Of a DNA stretch of 64,000 bases, positions 17,883 to 25,329 are shown piece after piece. Made by a program: the position numbers and the translations under genes. Numbering within the stretch: position 1 is the first letter of the stretch; every line of letters begins with the position of its first letter. Origin of the DNA: Kocuria varians (GTDB taxonomy: Bacteria; Actinomycetota; Actinomycetes; Actinomycetales; Micrococcaceae); assembly GCF_006539885.1 (NCBI RefSeq), contig NZ_BJNW01000003.1, positions 62,001-126,000 of the forward strand, given 5' to 3'. The notes under the pieces were generated by a model. The model was not told where the DNA came from and did not search any database. It worked only from the letters and a program-made list of their open reading frames with translations.

Positions 17883-18800
17883 TCACTTCCGGGTGGTCGG
17901 GGGCGTGTCCGTGACGCCCGCGAAGAGGTCGGTCTCGGGCAGCTCGGAGTCCACGCGGGACTTCGCGAGCGTGTAGTCCTCCCACGGCCACACCTCCGCC
18001 TGGGTCTCCGCAGACACCGCGAAGAACATGCCGCGGGGATCCACCTGCGTGCGGTGGCTCTTCAGCGCCTCGTCACGGGCGGTGAAGCGGTCCGCGCACT
18101 CGATCCTGGTGGTCGTTTCGTGACGCGGCACCGGCGGCTGGTGGCCCTCGGCGTCCGCCTCCTGCATCGCGGCGATGCGCTCCGCGTACGGCGACTGCAG
18201 CCCGCGGGCCTCGAGCGCCTCGTGCAGCGCGAGGAAGCGCTCCACGTTGAACGCGCGGTCGTAGTAGAGCTTGGACGGGGTCCAGGCCTCTCCCGTGCCC
18301 GGGTACGCGTCCGGATTCCCCGCGCGCAGGTACGCCTCCATGGCCACGTTGTGCGTCTGGATGTGGTCCGGGTGCGGGTAGCCGCCGTTCTCGTCGTAGC
18401 TGAGGATCACGTGCGGGCGGAACTCGCGCACGAGCTGCACCACGGGTGCGGCGGCGCGCTCCAGCGGCTGCAGCGCGAAGCAGCCCCACGGCAGCGGCGG
18501 GAGCGGATCGCCCTCCGGCAGCCCCGAGTCCATGAAACCGATCCAGCGGTGCTCCACGCCCAGGGCCTGTGCCGCGGCGGCCATCTCGTGACGGCGCAGC
18601 CCGGCGAGGTCGCGCTCCGCGCGGACATCGCCCTCCATCTCCGCGTTGAGGATCGAGCCGCGTTCGCCACCGGTGCACGTGGCGACCATGACGCGGGCGC
18701 CCAGGCCGGCGTAGTGGGCCATCGTGGCGGCACCCTTGCTGGACTCGTCGTCGGGGTGGGCGTGGATCGCCAACACACGCATCTGTGAATAGTCCGTCAC
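17883..18800 (-). CDS. mca: Mycothiol S-conjugate amidase
   Basis: A 305-residue zinc hydrolase of the LmbE/PIG-L fold that cleaves mycothiol S-conjugates to release a mercapturic acid for export, plus GlcN-Ins. The zinc motif AHPDDE (residues about 14-19) and the second site HPDHIQTH are intact, as is the CTGGERGSILN loop. Mycothiol is an actinobacterial thiol, which constrains the host lineage. Mca rather than the deacetylase MshB is preferred because of the DUF4307/greA neighbourhood (Rv1080c-Rv1082) and the C-terminal VWPWEDYTLAKSRV block. The start is GTG 18800 with GGAGG about 10 bases upstream; ATG 18782 is also possible. Confidence 0.93.
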   Translation of the reverse strand: MTDYSQMRVLAIHAHPDDESSKGAATMAHYAGLGARVMVATCTGGERGSILNAEMEGDVRAERDLAGLRRHEMAAAAQALGVEHRWIGFMDSGLPEGDPLPPLPWGCFALQPLERAAAPVVQLVREFRPHVILSYDENGGYPHPDHIQTHNVAMEAYLRAGNPDAYPGTGEAWTPSKLYYDRAFNVERFLALHEALEARGLQSPYAERIAAMQEADAEGHQPPVPRHETTTRIECADRFTARDEALKSHRTQVDPRGMFFAVSAETQAEVWPWEDYTLAKSRVDSELPETDLFAGVTDTPPTTRK

Positions 18801-18908
18801 CGAACGAATGCCTCCAAGACCTCTAGCGCGGGAAAAACCAGTCCCCGGTATCCTACGCCGCCCGGTCCCGGCGCGGCTGCGGGGAGGTCACGGCGCTTCC
18901 CGCCTCGC

Positions 18909-18968
18909 GACGACGCCGCCCCGGGCGGTCCCGCCCCCTGCCCGCCGCCCGGGCCCGGCGGCGTCGTC
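18909..18968. repeat. Imperfect GACGACGCCGC hairpin in the mca-DUF4307 gap
   Basis: GACGACGCCGC at 18909-18919 faces GCGGCGTCGTC at 18958-18968. The inner arms are GC-rich and pair with a bulge. It sits between divergent genes, so a terminator role for either neighbour is not expected. Confidence 0.6.
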
Positions 18969-19001
18969 CCCGGCACCCGGGTTGCTCCCACGACCGCTGG
19001 G

Positions 19002-19007
19002 TACAGT
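19002..19007 (+). promoter_or_regulatory. -10 box of probable leaderless DUF4307 transcript
   Basis: TACAGT, then GGAGCC, then ATG 19014. Confidence 0.55.
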
Positions 19008-19013
19008 GGAGCC

Positions 19014-19496
19014 ATGAGTTCCGCCACGCCCCGACCCGCCACCGGCACCACCCCGGCGTCCGAGGCGGAGCGCGTGCTCGCCCGGCGCTACGGCGGCGGG
19101 CACCGCACCGTGGGCCGTCCGTCCCGGCGCGGCCCCTCCCCCCGCGGCTGGATCGTGATCTCCGTGGTGGGAACACTGCTCGCATCCCTGTTCGTCGTGT
19201 GGATCGTGTGGGGGAACTCCCAGAAGCCGGTCGCGAAGGACGTCAGCTTCCAGATCACGGACGCCGGGCACGTCTACGCGGACTTCGACCTCACCAAGGA
19301 CCCGGACCAGAGCGTCACGTGCGCGATGCAGGCGCTCAACGAGCAGCACGCCGTGGTGGGCTGGCGCGAGGTCACGATCGGCCACGTGGCCGAGGACGAG
19401 CTCAACGGCCGGACGAGCACCCACCGGGTGCCGCTGCGCACCACGGGTATCGCCACCACCGCCGGCGTGGAGTCCTGCCGGGCCACCGGCGGCTGA
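19014..19496 (+). CDS. DUF4307 membrane-anchored protein
   Basis: A 160-residue protein of unknown function. A basic cytoplasmic N-terminus contains LARRYGGGHRT and is followed by one membrane helix (about residues 45-66, GWIVISVVGTLLASLFVVWI). An extracytoplasmic domain with two cysteines (SVTCAMQAL and VESCRATGG) may form a disulfide. The family is actinobacterial and lies between mca and greA in M. tuberculosis (Rv1081c). Start ATG 19014 directly follows a TACAGT box. Confidence 0.85.
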   Translation: MSSATPRPATGTTPASEAERVLARRYGGGHRTVGRPSRRGPSPRGWIVISVVGTLLASLFVVWIVWGNSQKPVAKDVSFQITDAGHVYADFDLTKDPDQSVTCAMQALNEQHAVVGWREVTIGHVAEDELNGRTSTHRVPLRTTGIATTAGVESCRATGG

Positions 19497-19585
19497 GGGC
19501 AGGACCGGCCCTGCGCCTCAACAGGTCCGGGCTCGGCCCTCCCCGGTGCGCCGGTCCCGGCACCATGCGCACGACCTGCGACACG

Positions 19586-19615
19586 TTGGGATGCACGCCG
19601 GTGCTCCACTAGACT
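19586..19615 (+). promoter_or_regulatory. greA promoter
   Basis: TTGGGA (19586-19591), an 18-bp spacer and TAGACT (19610-19615) form the most canonical promoter seen in the window. It implies a leader of about 105 nt before greA. Confidence 0.6.
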
Positions 19616-19686
19616 GACGGAGAGATCACATCCCCGACCCGGAGACGCTGGGCCACAGGCTCGCACTGGGGCGGGGATTTTCACAC

Positions 19687-19709
19687 GTGTCCGTCAGGGC
19701 GACGGACAC
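19687..19709 (+). other. Hairpin in the greA leader
   Basis: GTGTCCGTC (19687-19695) pairs perfectly with GACGGACAC (19701-19709) over a 5-base loop, immediately upstream of the greA Shine-Dalgarno sequence (ACGGAGG near 19716-19722). Confidence 0.6.
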
Positions 19710-19726
19710 CAGAGAACGGAGGCACC

Positions 19727-20224
19727 GTGCCTACTCATGAGGGAGCCTGGCTCACCCAGGAAGCGTACGACCGGCTCAAGAAGGAGCTCGACTACATCGC
19801 CGGGCCCTACCGCCAGGAGATCGTGGACCGGATCGAACAGGCCCGTTCCGAGGGTGACCTCAAGGAGAACGGCGGCTACCACGCCGCGCGCGAGGAGCAG
19901 GGCAAGAACGAGGGCCGCATCGTCCAGCTCACCCAGCTGCTCGAGAACGCCCAGGTGGGCGAGGCCCCCGCGGACGACGGCGTGATCGAGGCCGGCATGG
20001 TCGTCACCGCGGAGATCGCCGGCGACGAGATGACTTTCCTCATGGGCTCCCGCGAGGTCGCCGAGGACCTCACCGGCGGCGAGGACCTCGAGGTCTTCTC
20101 CGAGCGCTCCCCCATGGGTGCCGCGATCAGCGGGCACAAGGTGGGCGACACCGTCAGCTACCAGGCCCCCAACGGCAAGAACATCACGGTCAAGATCCTG
20201 AAGGCCAAGCCCTTCAGCCGCTGA
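19727..20224 (+). CDS. greA: Transcription elongation factor GreA
   Basis: A 165-residue factor that enters the RNA polymerase secondary channel and stimulates cleavage of backtracked RNA. The N-terminal coiled coil (residues 10-75, including LTQEAYDRLKKELDYI) carries the acidic tip with Asp/Glu in SEGDLKENGGYHAAREEQ. The C-terminal FKBP-like domain ends with GDTVSYQAPNGKNITVKILK. The start is GTG 19727 with ACGGAGG upstream. A 13-bp hairpin terminator follows. It forms part of the conserved mca-DUF4307-greA block. Confidence 0.97.
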   Translation: MPTHEGAWLTQEAYDRLKKELDYIAGPYRQEIVDRIEQARSEGDLKENGGYHAAREEQGKNEGRIVQLTQLLENAQVGEAPADDGVIEAGMVVTAEIAGDEMTFLMGSREVAEDLTGGEDLEVFSERSPMGAAISGHKVGDTVSYQAPNGKNITVKILKAKPFSR

Positions 20225-20234
20225 TCCACCCCGG

Positions 20235-20272
20235 GGAGAGGGCCGCGCCGCTGCTGCGACGCGGCCCTCTCC
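20235..20272 (+). terminator. greA terminator
   Basis: A 13-bp perfect stem (20235-20247 with 20260-20272, GGAGAGGGCCGCG) flanks a 12-base loop, 11 bp after the greA stop. Confidence 0.8.
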
Positions 20273-20293
20273 GCTCACCCAGGAGGTCTCCCC

Positions 20294-20500
20294 GTGGTCA
20301 CCCACTGGAACCGACGCCCCACCCGCTGGACCGTCCCGCTGCTCGTGGTCACCGCCGTGCTCGCCGTGGCCGCAGTGGTGGTGCACGTCATCGGGCTGAG
20401 TCAGCCCGCGCTGAACAGCACCGGCGGACTGCGCAACATCCTGTGGTTCGCGACGTTCGTCATGGGTTTCGTGACGTACCTGACGGCACGGCGCCGCTGA
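20294..20500 (+). CDS. Small two-helix membrane protein
   Basis: A 68-residue protein of unknown function with two predicted membrane helices (residues 14-33 and 48-62), a basic N-terminus (RRPTRW) and a C-terminal TARRR. The start is GTG 20294, preceded by a strong AGGAGG. It begins right after the greA terminator and may be expressed by read-through. Conservation cannot be judged here. Confidence 0.6.
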   Translation: MVTHWNRRPTRWTVPLLVVTAVLAVAAVVVHVIGLSQPALNSTGGLRNILWFATFVMGFVTYLTARRR

Positions 20501-20663
20501 ACCAGTGGGTGGGCTGAGCCGCCCGCGAGCGCGGGGCTGGGAGGGACTGGCCGTGCAGCTCAGCGGAACCATCGGCGCGGCTGGCTGGGCGGGGCCGCGG
20601 TACCGCCCAGCCCTCATGCGCGGAACGGCTCCTGCCCCGCACGGGGCCGCCCAGCAACCGCTC

Positions 20664-21911
20664 TCAGTGCACGATCACGGGGTGGAAGCCGTGGTACTCC
20701 AGCTCCGCGATCACCTGGTCGCAGTGCTCGTGGCCCTTGGTCTCCATGTCGATGGTGATGGACACGTCCCCCATGGACAGCGAGCCGCCGATTCGGGTGT
20801 GGTCCACACCGGTCACGTTCGCGTCCAGGTCCGCGATGATCTGGGAGATCTGCGCGAGCTCGCCGGGGCGGTCGGTCAGCATCATCTTGATCGTCATGTA
20901 CCGCCCGGCCGCGCTGAGGCCGCGCTGAATGACCTTGAGCATGAGCATGGGGTCGATGTTCCCGCCGGAGAGCAGCACCACGGTGTTGCCCAGGTCCGGG
21001 TGGGCGGCCTTCAGGTCCCCCTCGAGGATCGCGGCCACACCCACCGCACCGGCGGGCTCCACGACCATCTTGTTGCGCTCGAGCATGAAGATCAGGGCCT
21101 GGGCGAGCGAGTCCTCGGAGACCGTGACGACGTCGTCCGCGAGCTCCCGGATCACGGTGAACGGCAGCTGCCCGGGCCGGCCCACGGCAATGCCGTCCGC
21201 GATCGTGGACACCTTGGACAGCGTCACGATCGCGTCCCCGGCGAGCGAGGGCGGGTAGGCCGCGGCGTTCTCCGCCTGCACGCCGATCACCCGGATGTCC
21301 CGGCCCTGTTCGCGCGCCTTGGCCTTGATGGCCACGGAGACGCCCGCGAGCAGTCCTCCACCGCCCACGCCAGCGATCACGGTGTCCACGGTGGGCAGCT
21401 GGTCGAAGATCTCCAGGCCGATCGTGCCCTGGCCCGCGATGATGTCCACGTGGTCGAACGGGTGCACGAACACGGCGCCGGTCTCGTCCGCGAAGCGCTG
21501 GGCCTCGGCAAGCGCCTCGTCCACCGCGGAGCCGTGCAGCACGACCTCCGCGCCGTGGTCCTGCGTGGCCGCGATCTTGGGCAGAGCGGCGCCCAGGGGC
21601 ATGTAGATGCGCGCCTCGATGCCGAGCATGGCCGCCGCGAGCGCCACGCCCTGGGCGTGGTTGCCCGCCGACGCCGCGACCACCCCCCTGGCCTTCTCCT
21701 CCTCGGTGAGCTGGGACATGCGCACGTACGCACCGCGCACCTTGAAGGAGCCCGCGCGCTGTAGGTTCTCGCACTTGAGGTACACCTCGGAGCCGAGCAT
21801 GCGGGACAGGGCCCGGGAGTGCGCCAGCGGGGTCCGCTCGGTGACCCCCTCCAGCAGCGTGGCGGCGCGGTGGACGTCCTCCACCGAAACGGGCAGGTCT
21901 TGCTGGGCCAC
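20664..21911 (-). CDS. ilvA: Threonine ammonia-lyase
   Basis: A 415-residue PLP enzyme that deaminates threonine to 2-oxobutanoate, the first step towards isoleucine. The PLP lysine lies in GSFKVRGAY, the phosphate loop is SAGNHAQG and VGGGGLLAG, and the C-terminus carries an ACT-like domain (MLTDRPGELAQISQIIADLD) of the shorter actinobacterial type. The start is GTG 21911 (VAQQDLPVS), with GAAGGAAG upstream. The C-terminal domain suggests the allosteric form, but whether it is biosynthetic or catabolic is not settled by sequence. Confidence 0.94.
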   Translation of the reverse strand: MAQQDLPVSVEDVHRAATLLEGVTERTPLAHSRALSRMLGSEVYLKCENLQRAGSFKVRGAYVRMSQLTEEEKARGVVAASAGNHAQGVALAAAMLGIEARIYMPLGAALPKIAATQDHGAEVVLHGSAVDEALAEAQRFADETGAVFVHPFDHVDIIAGQGTIGLEIFDQLPTVDTVIAGVGGGGLLAGVSVAIKAKAREQGRDIRVIGVQAENAAAYPPSLAGDAIVTLSKVSTIADGIAVGRPGQLPFTVIRELADDVVTVSEDSLAQALIFMLERNKMVVEPAGAVGVAAILEGDLKAAHPDLGNTVVLLSGGNIDPMLMLKVIQRGLSAAGRYMTIKMMLTDRPGELAQISQIIADLDANVTGVDHTRIGGSLSMGDVSITIDMETKGHEHCDQVIAELEYHGFHPVIVH

Positions 21912-22061
21912 AGAGAACTTCCTTCGTCGTAGCCGGTGACGTGTTCGCCCCGCCAGGAGTGCGGCCGGGCGGTTCACGGCCGGCGGTGCTGTGCGGGAGA
22001 AGCAGAACGCGGCGCCCGGGATGGGGGCGCCGCGTTCCATGCTATTACCTCGCGAGAGGCC

Positions 22062-23444
22062 TCAGTACCGGGAGTCGCCCGACTCCAGGACGTCCTCCCG
22101 GGCGCTGGCGTCGTGCGCGGTCTGCTTCTTGTGCTTCTCCTCGCGCTTGTGCTCCTCGAGCTCTCGCTCACGGTGGCGCTTGCCACGGAAGCGCTGCAGC
22201 AGCGCCATGACCTGCTCGCGGTCCAGGTCCTTCTTCTTGGCCGCCTTCTTGATCTCGCGCGGATACATGAGGGGCTCCCACGCGATCTCGTCGTCGTGCT
22301 CCCACGAGCGGCTCGCGAGGTAGCGGATGATCGTGTTGAGCATGGCCATCAGCGGCACGGAGAACAGGGCTCCGGCGATGCCGAAGAGCACGCTGCCCGA
22401 AGCCACGGCCAGGAACACGGCCACCGGGTGCAGGGACACGGCCTTGCCCATGATGAGGGGCTGCAGGATGTTGGACTCGACCTGCTGGACGATCAGCACC
22501 ACGGCCAGCATGGCCAGGGCGGTCAGCGGGCTCACGGCCACCAGGGCCACGAGCACCGCGACCGCGCCGGTCAGCACGGCACCCACGATGGGGATGAACG
22601 AGGCCAGGAAGACCAGCACGCCGATGGGCAGCGCGAGCGGCACGCCCAGGAAGAACGCCCCCAGGCCGATGCCCACGGCGTCGACGAACGCGACGAAGAC
22701 CTGGATCCGCACGTACTGGGCCAGCGAGATCCAGCCCCGGCGGCCGGCGCCGTTCACCGCCGCGCGCGAGCGGCGCGGGAAGAGCTTGACCAGGAACAGC
22801 CAGATGCCCTCGCCGTCCTTGAGGAAGAACAGCAGCACGAAGAGCATGATGATCGTGCCGGTGGCGATGTTGCCGGCGGTGGAGCCGAAGGTCAGCGCGC
22901 CGGAGAAGATGGTGCCCGAGTTGTCCTTGAGCGTGTTGCCCAGGTCCCCGACCCACTGGTTGATGTTGTCCGTGGAGAGGTTGAGCGGGCTGTCCTCGAG
23001 CATGCCGACGACCTGCTGGAAGCCGGCCACCACGTTGTCGGAGAGCTGGGTGAAGCCCAGGATCATCTGCTGCCCGGCCAGCGCCAGCAGCCCGAGGACC
23101 ACGAGGATCAGACCGAGCTCCACCGTGATGGCGGCCAGCGCGGAGGGGAAGCCCTTGGAGCGCAGCCACCGCACGGCCGGGGAGAGCAGACCGGCCAGCA
23201 GCGCGGCCAGCAGCACGGGGATCAGCACGCTGGTCACGTGCGAGAGCAGCCAGCCGACCACCCCCACGGCCGCAATGATGAGCAGGACACGCCAGGACCA
23301 TGCGGCCGCGATCCGCACGGGAGCGGTGACGCTGTCCTTGGCGTCGACGAGGGGAGCTGCGCTCGACCCGGGGGTGCCGTCCGCGCGGTCCGGGGACGTG
23401 CCCGCGCGCGACGTGGAGATGCTGGAAGACATGCCTTCCATCAT
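22062..23444 (-). CDS. AI-2E family transporter
   Basis: A 460-residue polytopic membrane protein of the AI-2 exporter/YdiK superfamily (PF01594 type). There are about eight helices: 45-100, 150-200 and a C-terminal block with FIPIVGAVLTGAVAVLVALV and QQVESNILQPLIMGKAVSLH, the family hallmark. The last 80 residues are a highly charged cytoplasmic tail rich in Lys, Arg and Glu. The transported substrate is unknown; in other bacteria members export AI-2 or Na+. ATG 23444, 23441 and 23432 are all possible starts; the last (MSSSISTS) has GGAAGG too close to be a clear SD. A perfect palindrome lies just upstream. Confidence 0.88.
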   Translation of the reverse strand: MMEGMSSSISTSRAGTSPDRADGTPGSSAAPLVDAKDSVTAPVRIAAAWSWRVLLIIAAVGVVGWLLSHVTSVLIPVLLAALLAGLLSPAVRWLRSKGFPSALAAITVELGLILVVLGLLALAGQQMILGFTQLSDNVVAGFQQVVGMLEDSPLNLSTDNINQWVGDLGNTLKDNSGTIFSGALTFGSTAGNIATGTIIMLFVLLFFLKDGEGIWLFLVKLFPRRSRAAVNGAGRRGWISLAQYVRIQVFVAFVDAVGIGLGAFFLGVPLALPIGVLVFLASFIPIVGAVLTGAVAVLVALVAVSPLTALAMLAVVLIVQQVESNILQPLIMGKAVSLHPVAVFLAVASGSVLFGIAGALFSVPLMAMLNTIIRYLASRSWEHDDEIAWEPLMYPREIKKAAKKKDLDREQVMALLQRFRGKRHRERELEEHKREEKHKKQTAHDASAREDVLESGDSRY

Positions 23445-23449
23445 GACAT

Positions 23450-23463
23450 CATTGCGCGCAATG
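23450..23463. promoter_or_regulatory. Perfect 14-bp palindrome between divergent genes
   Basis: CATTGCGCGCAATG lies 6 bp from the AI-2E reading frame and 41-54 bp upstream of the nitroreductase start. It is a candidate operator controlling either or both. Confidence 0.45.
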
Positions 23464-23503
23464 TTGTGAGCCGGGTCCGGGCCGGGATGACAAAATGAGT
23501 GTC

Positions 23504-24106
23504 ATGTCCACCACCCTGCTGCGCATCCTGGCCCAACGGCGTCCCGCAAGTCTGCTGACCCAGGAAGCCCCGCGCCGTGAGGACCTCGAGGCCATCCTGC
23601 GGGCGGCTGCCGGCCCCAGGTACGACGACCGGCCCACCGGGTGGCGCGCCGTCGTCACCAACCGGCAGTCCGCTTCGGTGCTGGCCGCCGCGATGGCGGG
23701 ACTGACCGCGGTCCCGAACCTGACCGGCCCCGTGCCCCGGCTGAAGGGCAGGAAGATCCGGATGCTGGCCGCCTACCGCGGCTCACTCTCGTGGGCCTCG
23801 CGCGGAGGGGCCACGATCGCCGTGGTCTTCCGCCACGACCCCGAGCTGCCGGAGTCCAAGAAGGTGCAGCGCGGGAACGTCCACGCCGCCCGCGGGGTGC
23901 TCGAGGCCGCCTTCTACACCCAGGGCTGGGCCACCATCTGGTCCCAGCGCGAGCCCTTCGAGCGGGAGATCGTCCGCGACTTCTACGACCTGGACGAGCA
24001 CGAGGAGGTCCTCGGCTGGCTCTTCTTGGGACGCGCCGCCGCGGACAGCGTGCCCTCGCGTGCGATCAACCTGCCGCCCCGGGACCTCGGCATCAGCTAT
24101 CTCTGA
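23504..24106 (+). CDS. Nitroreductase-family protein
   Basis: A 200-residue protein of the FMN-dependent nitroreductase fold. Visible features are the N-terminal QRRPASLLTQEAPRREDLEAIL followed by TGWRAVVTNR, the FMN-phosphate-type start of the family, and the C-terminal dimerisation stretch with GWATIWSQREPF and GWLFLGRA. It probably reduces nitro or quinone compounds using NAD(P)H; the substrate is unknown. ATG 23504 (MSTTLLRIL) is chosen because CAAAAT ends 7 bases upstream, as at other leaderless genes; ATG 23495 is the upstream alternative. Confidence 0.82.
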   Translation: MSTTLLRILAQRRPASLLTQEAPRREDLEAILRAAAGPRYDDRPTGWRAVVTNRQSASVLAAAMAGLTAVPNLTGPVPRLKGRKIRMLAAYRGSLSWASRGGATIAVVFRHDPELPESKKVQRGNVHAARGVLEAAFYTQGWATIWSQREPFEREIVRDFYDLDEHEEVLGWLFLGRAAADSVPSRAINLPPRDLGISYL

Positions 24107-24127
24107 CGCCGCCTCCGGCCCCGGGTA

Positions 24128-24178
24128 CGACGACGCGGCGGCCCGGTGCGTGGTGCGCACCGGTCCGCCGCGTGGTCG
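24128..24178. terminator. Bidirectional terminator between convergent genes
   Basis: Arms 24128-24150 and 24156-24178 pair at 21 of 23 positions around TGGTG. The element starts CCCGGGTACGACGACGC (24121 region), a 17-mer also found before the folD-side hairpin near 48900. Confidence 0.75.
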
Positions 24179-24193
24179 GGACGGGCAGAGCGG

Positions 24194-24994
24194 TCAGTCG
24201 CTCATCGACCGGATGATCGACAGCAGCCGCAGGATCTCCACGTAGGTCCAGATCAGGGTCACGGTCAGACCGAACGCCGCGGACCAGGCCGCCTTGCGGG
24301 GCAGGCCGCGGGCGACACCGTCGCTGATGTTCTCGAAGTCCAGCACGAAGCTGTAGACCGCCAGCAGGATCGCCACGGCACCCACGAGCAGGCCCAGCGG
24401 GATGCCGAAGACGTGCACCTCCTGGCGCATGTCGAAGCCGCCCAGCAGGGAGGTGCCCAGGTTGACCAGCGCGAAGATCGCGTAGGCCATCATCGCGACG
24501 AAGAAGAACTTGGTCACGCGCGGCGTGGCGCGCAGCACCCCGGTCTTGTAGAGCACGAGCACCGAGACGAACACGGCCAGGGTGCCGATCACCGCCTGGA
24601 CGACCACGCCGGGGTACTGGCTCTCGAAGATCCCCGAGACACCGCCCAGGAACAGCCCTTCCGCGAGGGCGTACAGGATGATGAGCACGGGGCTGGGCTC
24701 GCGCTTGAACGAGTTGACCAGACCGAGCACGAGACCCACGAGGGCACCGGGCACGGCGAGCGCGGGCATGAACCAGCCGGCGACGGCGGTGACGATCACG
24801 CAGCCGAGCACGAGCGCGGTGCGCATCACGACGTCGTCGTAGCCTATGCGGCCGGTCTGTGCGGAGCCGGCGGCGGGGGCGTTGTACATCCGCTCGAGGT
24901 TCTCGGGCGAGTATTCGGCGCCGCGGGGTGACGCGGTCGCGGTCGTGGCGTACTTCTTGTTGAAGTCTCGGAGGAGGGGATTTCCGCCGGCCAT
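24194..24994 (-). CDS. Bax inhibitor-1/YccA-like membrane protein
   Basis: A 266-residue protein with seven predicted membrane helices from about residue 60 onwards and a soluble N-terminus (MAGGNPLLRDFNKKYA). The layout matches the actinobacterial BI-1/YccA group (PF12811-like), including LIILYALAEGLFLGGVSGIFE and the C-terminal Asp-containing FVLDFENI. In this fold conserved Asp residues control a Ca2+ leak; the role here is unknown. The start is ATG 24994 with AAAGGACG upstream. Confidence 0.85.
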   Translation of the reverse strand: MAGGNPLLRDFNKKYATTATASPRGAEYSPENLERMYNAPAAGSAQTGRIGYDDVVMRTALVLGCVIVTAVAGWFMPALAVPGALVGLVLGLVNSFKREPSPVLIILYALAEGLFLGGVSGIFESQYPGVVVQAVIGTLAVFVSVLVLYKTGVLRATPRVTKFFFVAMMAYAIFALVNLGTSLLGGFDMRQEVHVFGIPLGLLVGAVAILLAVYSFVLDFENISDGVARGLPRKAAWSAAFGLTVTLIWTYVEILRLLSIIRSMSD

Positions 24995-25150
24995 GGGACG
25001 TCCTTTCTGGGCGTGGGGCAAGCTGAGAGGCCAGGCTATCACCGGGACCTGCGCCCCAGCCGGGAGTTTGTGCAGGGCGAACAGGGAGGCCCCGCCCAGG
25101 TTCCGTGAGGCGTGCGCACGGTGTCCGGAGAGCTGTCCCGCAGGCCCGGT

Positions 25151-25174
25151 TGCCGGGGTGCCGGGGTGCCGGGG
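25151..25174. repeat. Three 8-bp tandem repeats downstream of the tRNA gene
   Basis: TGCCGGGG is repeated at 25151, 25159 and 25167, followed by TGCCCC; it could fold into a small hairpin after the tRNA. Confidence 0.5.
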
Positions 25175-25192
25175 TGCCCCGAGCGTGGACGG

Positions 25193-25269
25193 TGGTGCCC
25201 CCAGTGGGATTCGAACCCACACTGAGCGGATTTTAAGTCCGCTGCCTCTGCCGGTTGGGCTATGGGGGC
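25193..25269 (-). tRNA. tRNA-Leu (anticodon UAA), short variable loop
   Basis: The acceptor stem GCCCCCA/TGGGGGC pairs across 7 bp. The D arm has GCC/GGC, the anticodon stem is GCGGA/TCCGC with loop CTTAAAA (anticodon TAA), and the T arm is GTGGG-TTCGAAT-CCCAC. The discriminator is A73 and the 3' CCA is encoded (25193-25195). The anticodon and A73 fit leucine. The region between the anticodon and T stems is only TCAGT, so the long class II variable arm expected for tRNA-Leu is absent. tRNA status is certain; the charging amino acid is inferred from the anticodon. Confidence 0.88.
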
Positions 25270-25275
25270 CGGGAA

Positions 25276-25318
25276 CGAGAACGGTGGGGCCGCACCGGGT
25301 GCGGCCCCACCGTTCTCG
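25276..25318 (-). terminator. Long hairpin between ndh and the tRNA gene
   Basis: About 20 bp pair perfectly (from 25276 with 25318 inwards, CGAGAACGGTGGGG...). It starts 11 bp after the ndh stop on the minus strand and ends 7 bp before the mature tRNA 5' end. Confidence 0.75.
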
Positions 25319-25329
25319 GACGCGGCTCG

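Noticed and set aside
25193-25269. tRNA as an integration site of a mobile element
   Set aside because: No integrase and no duplicated 3' end of the tRNA is seen nearby.
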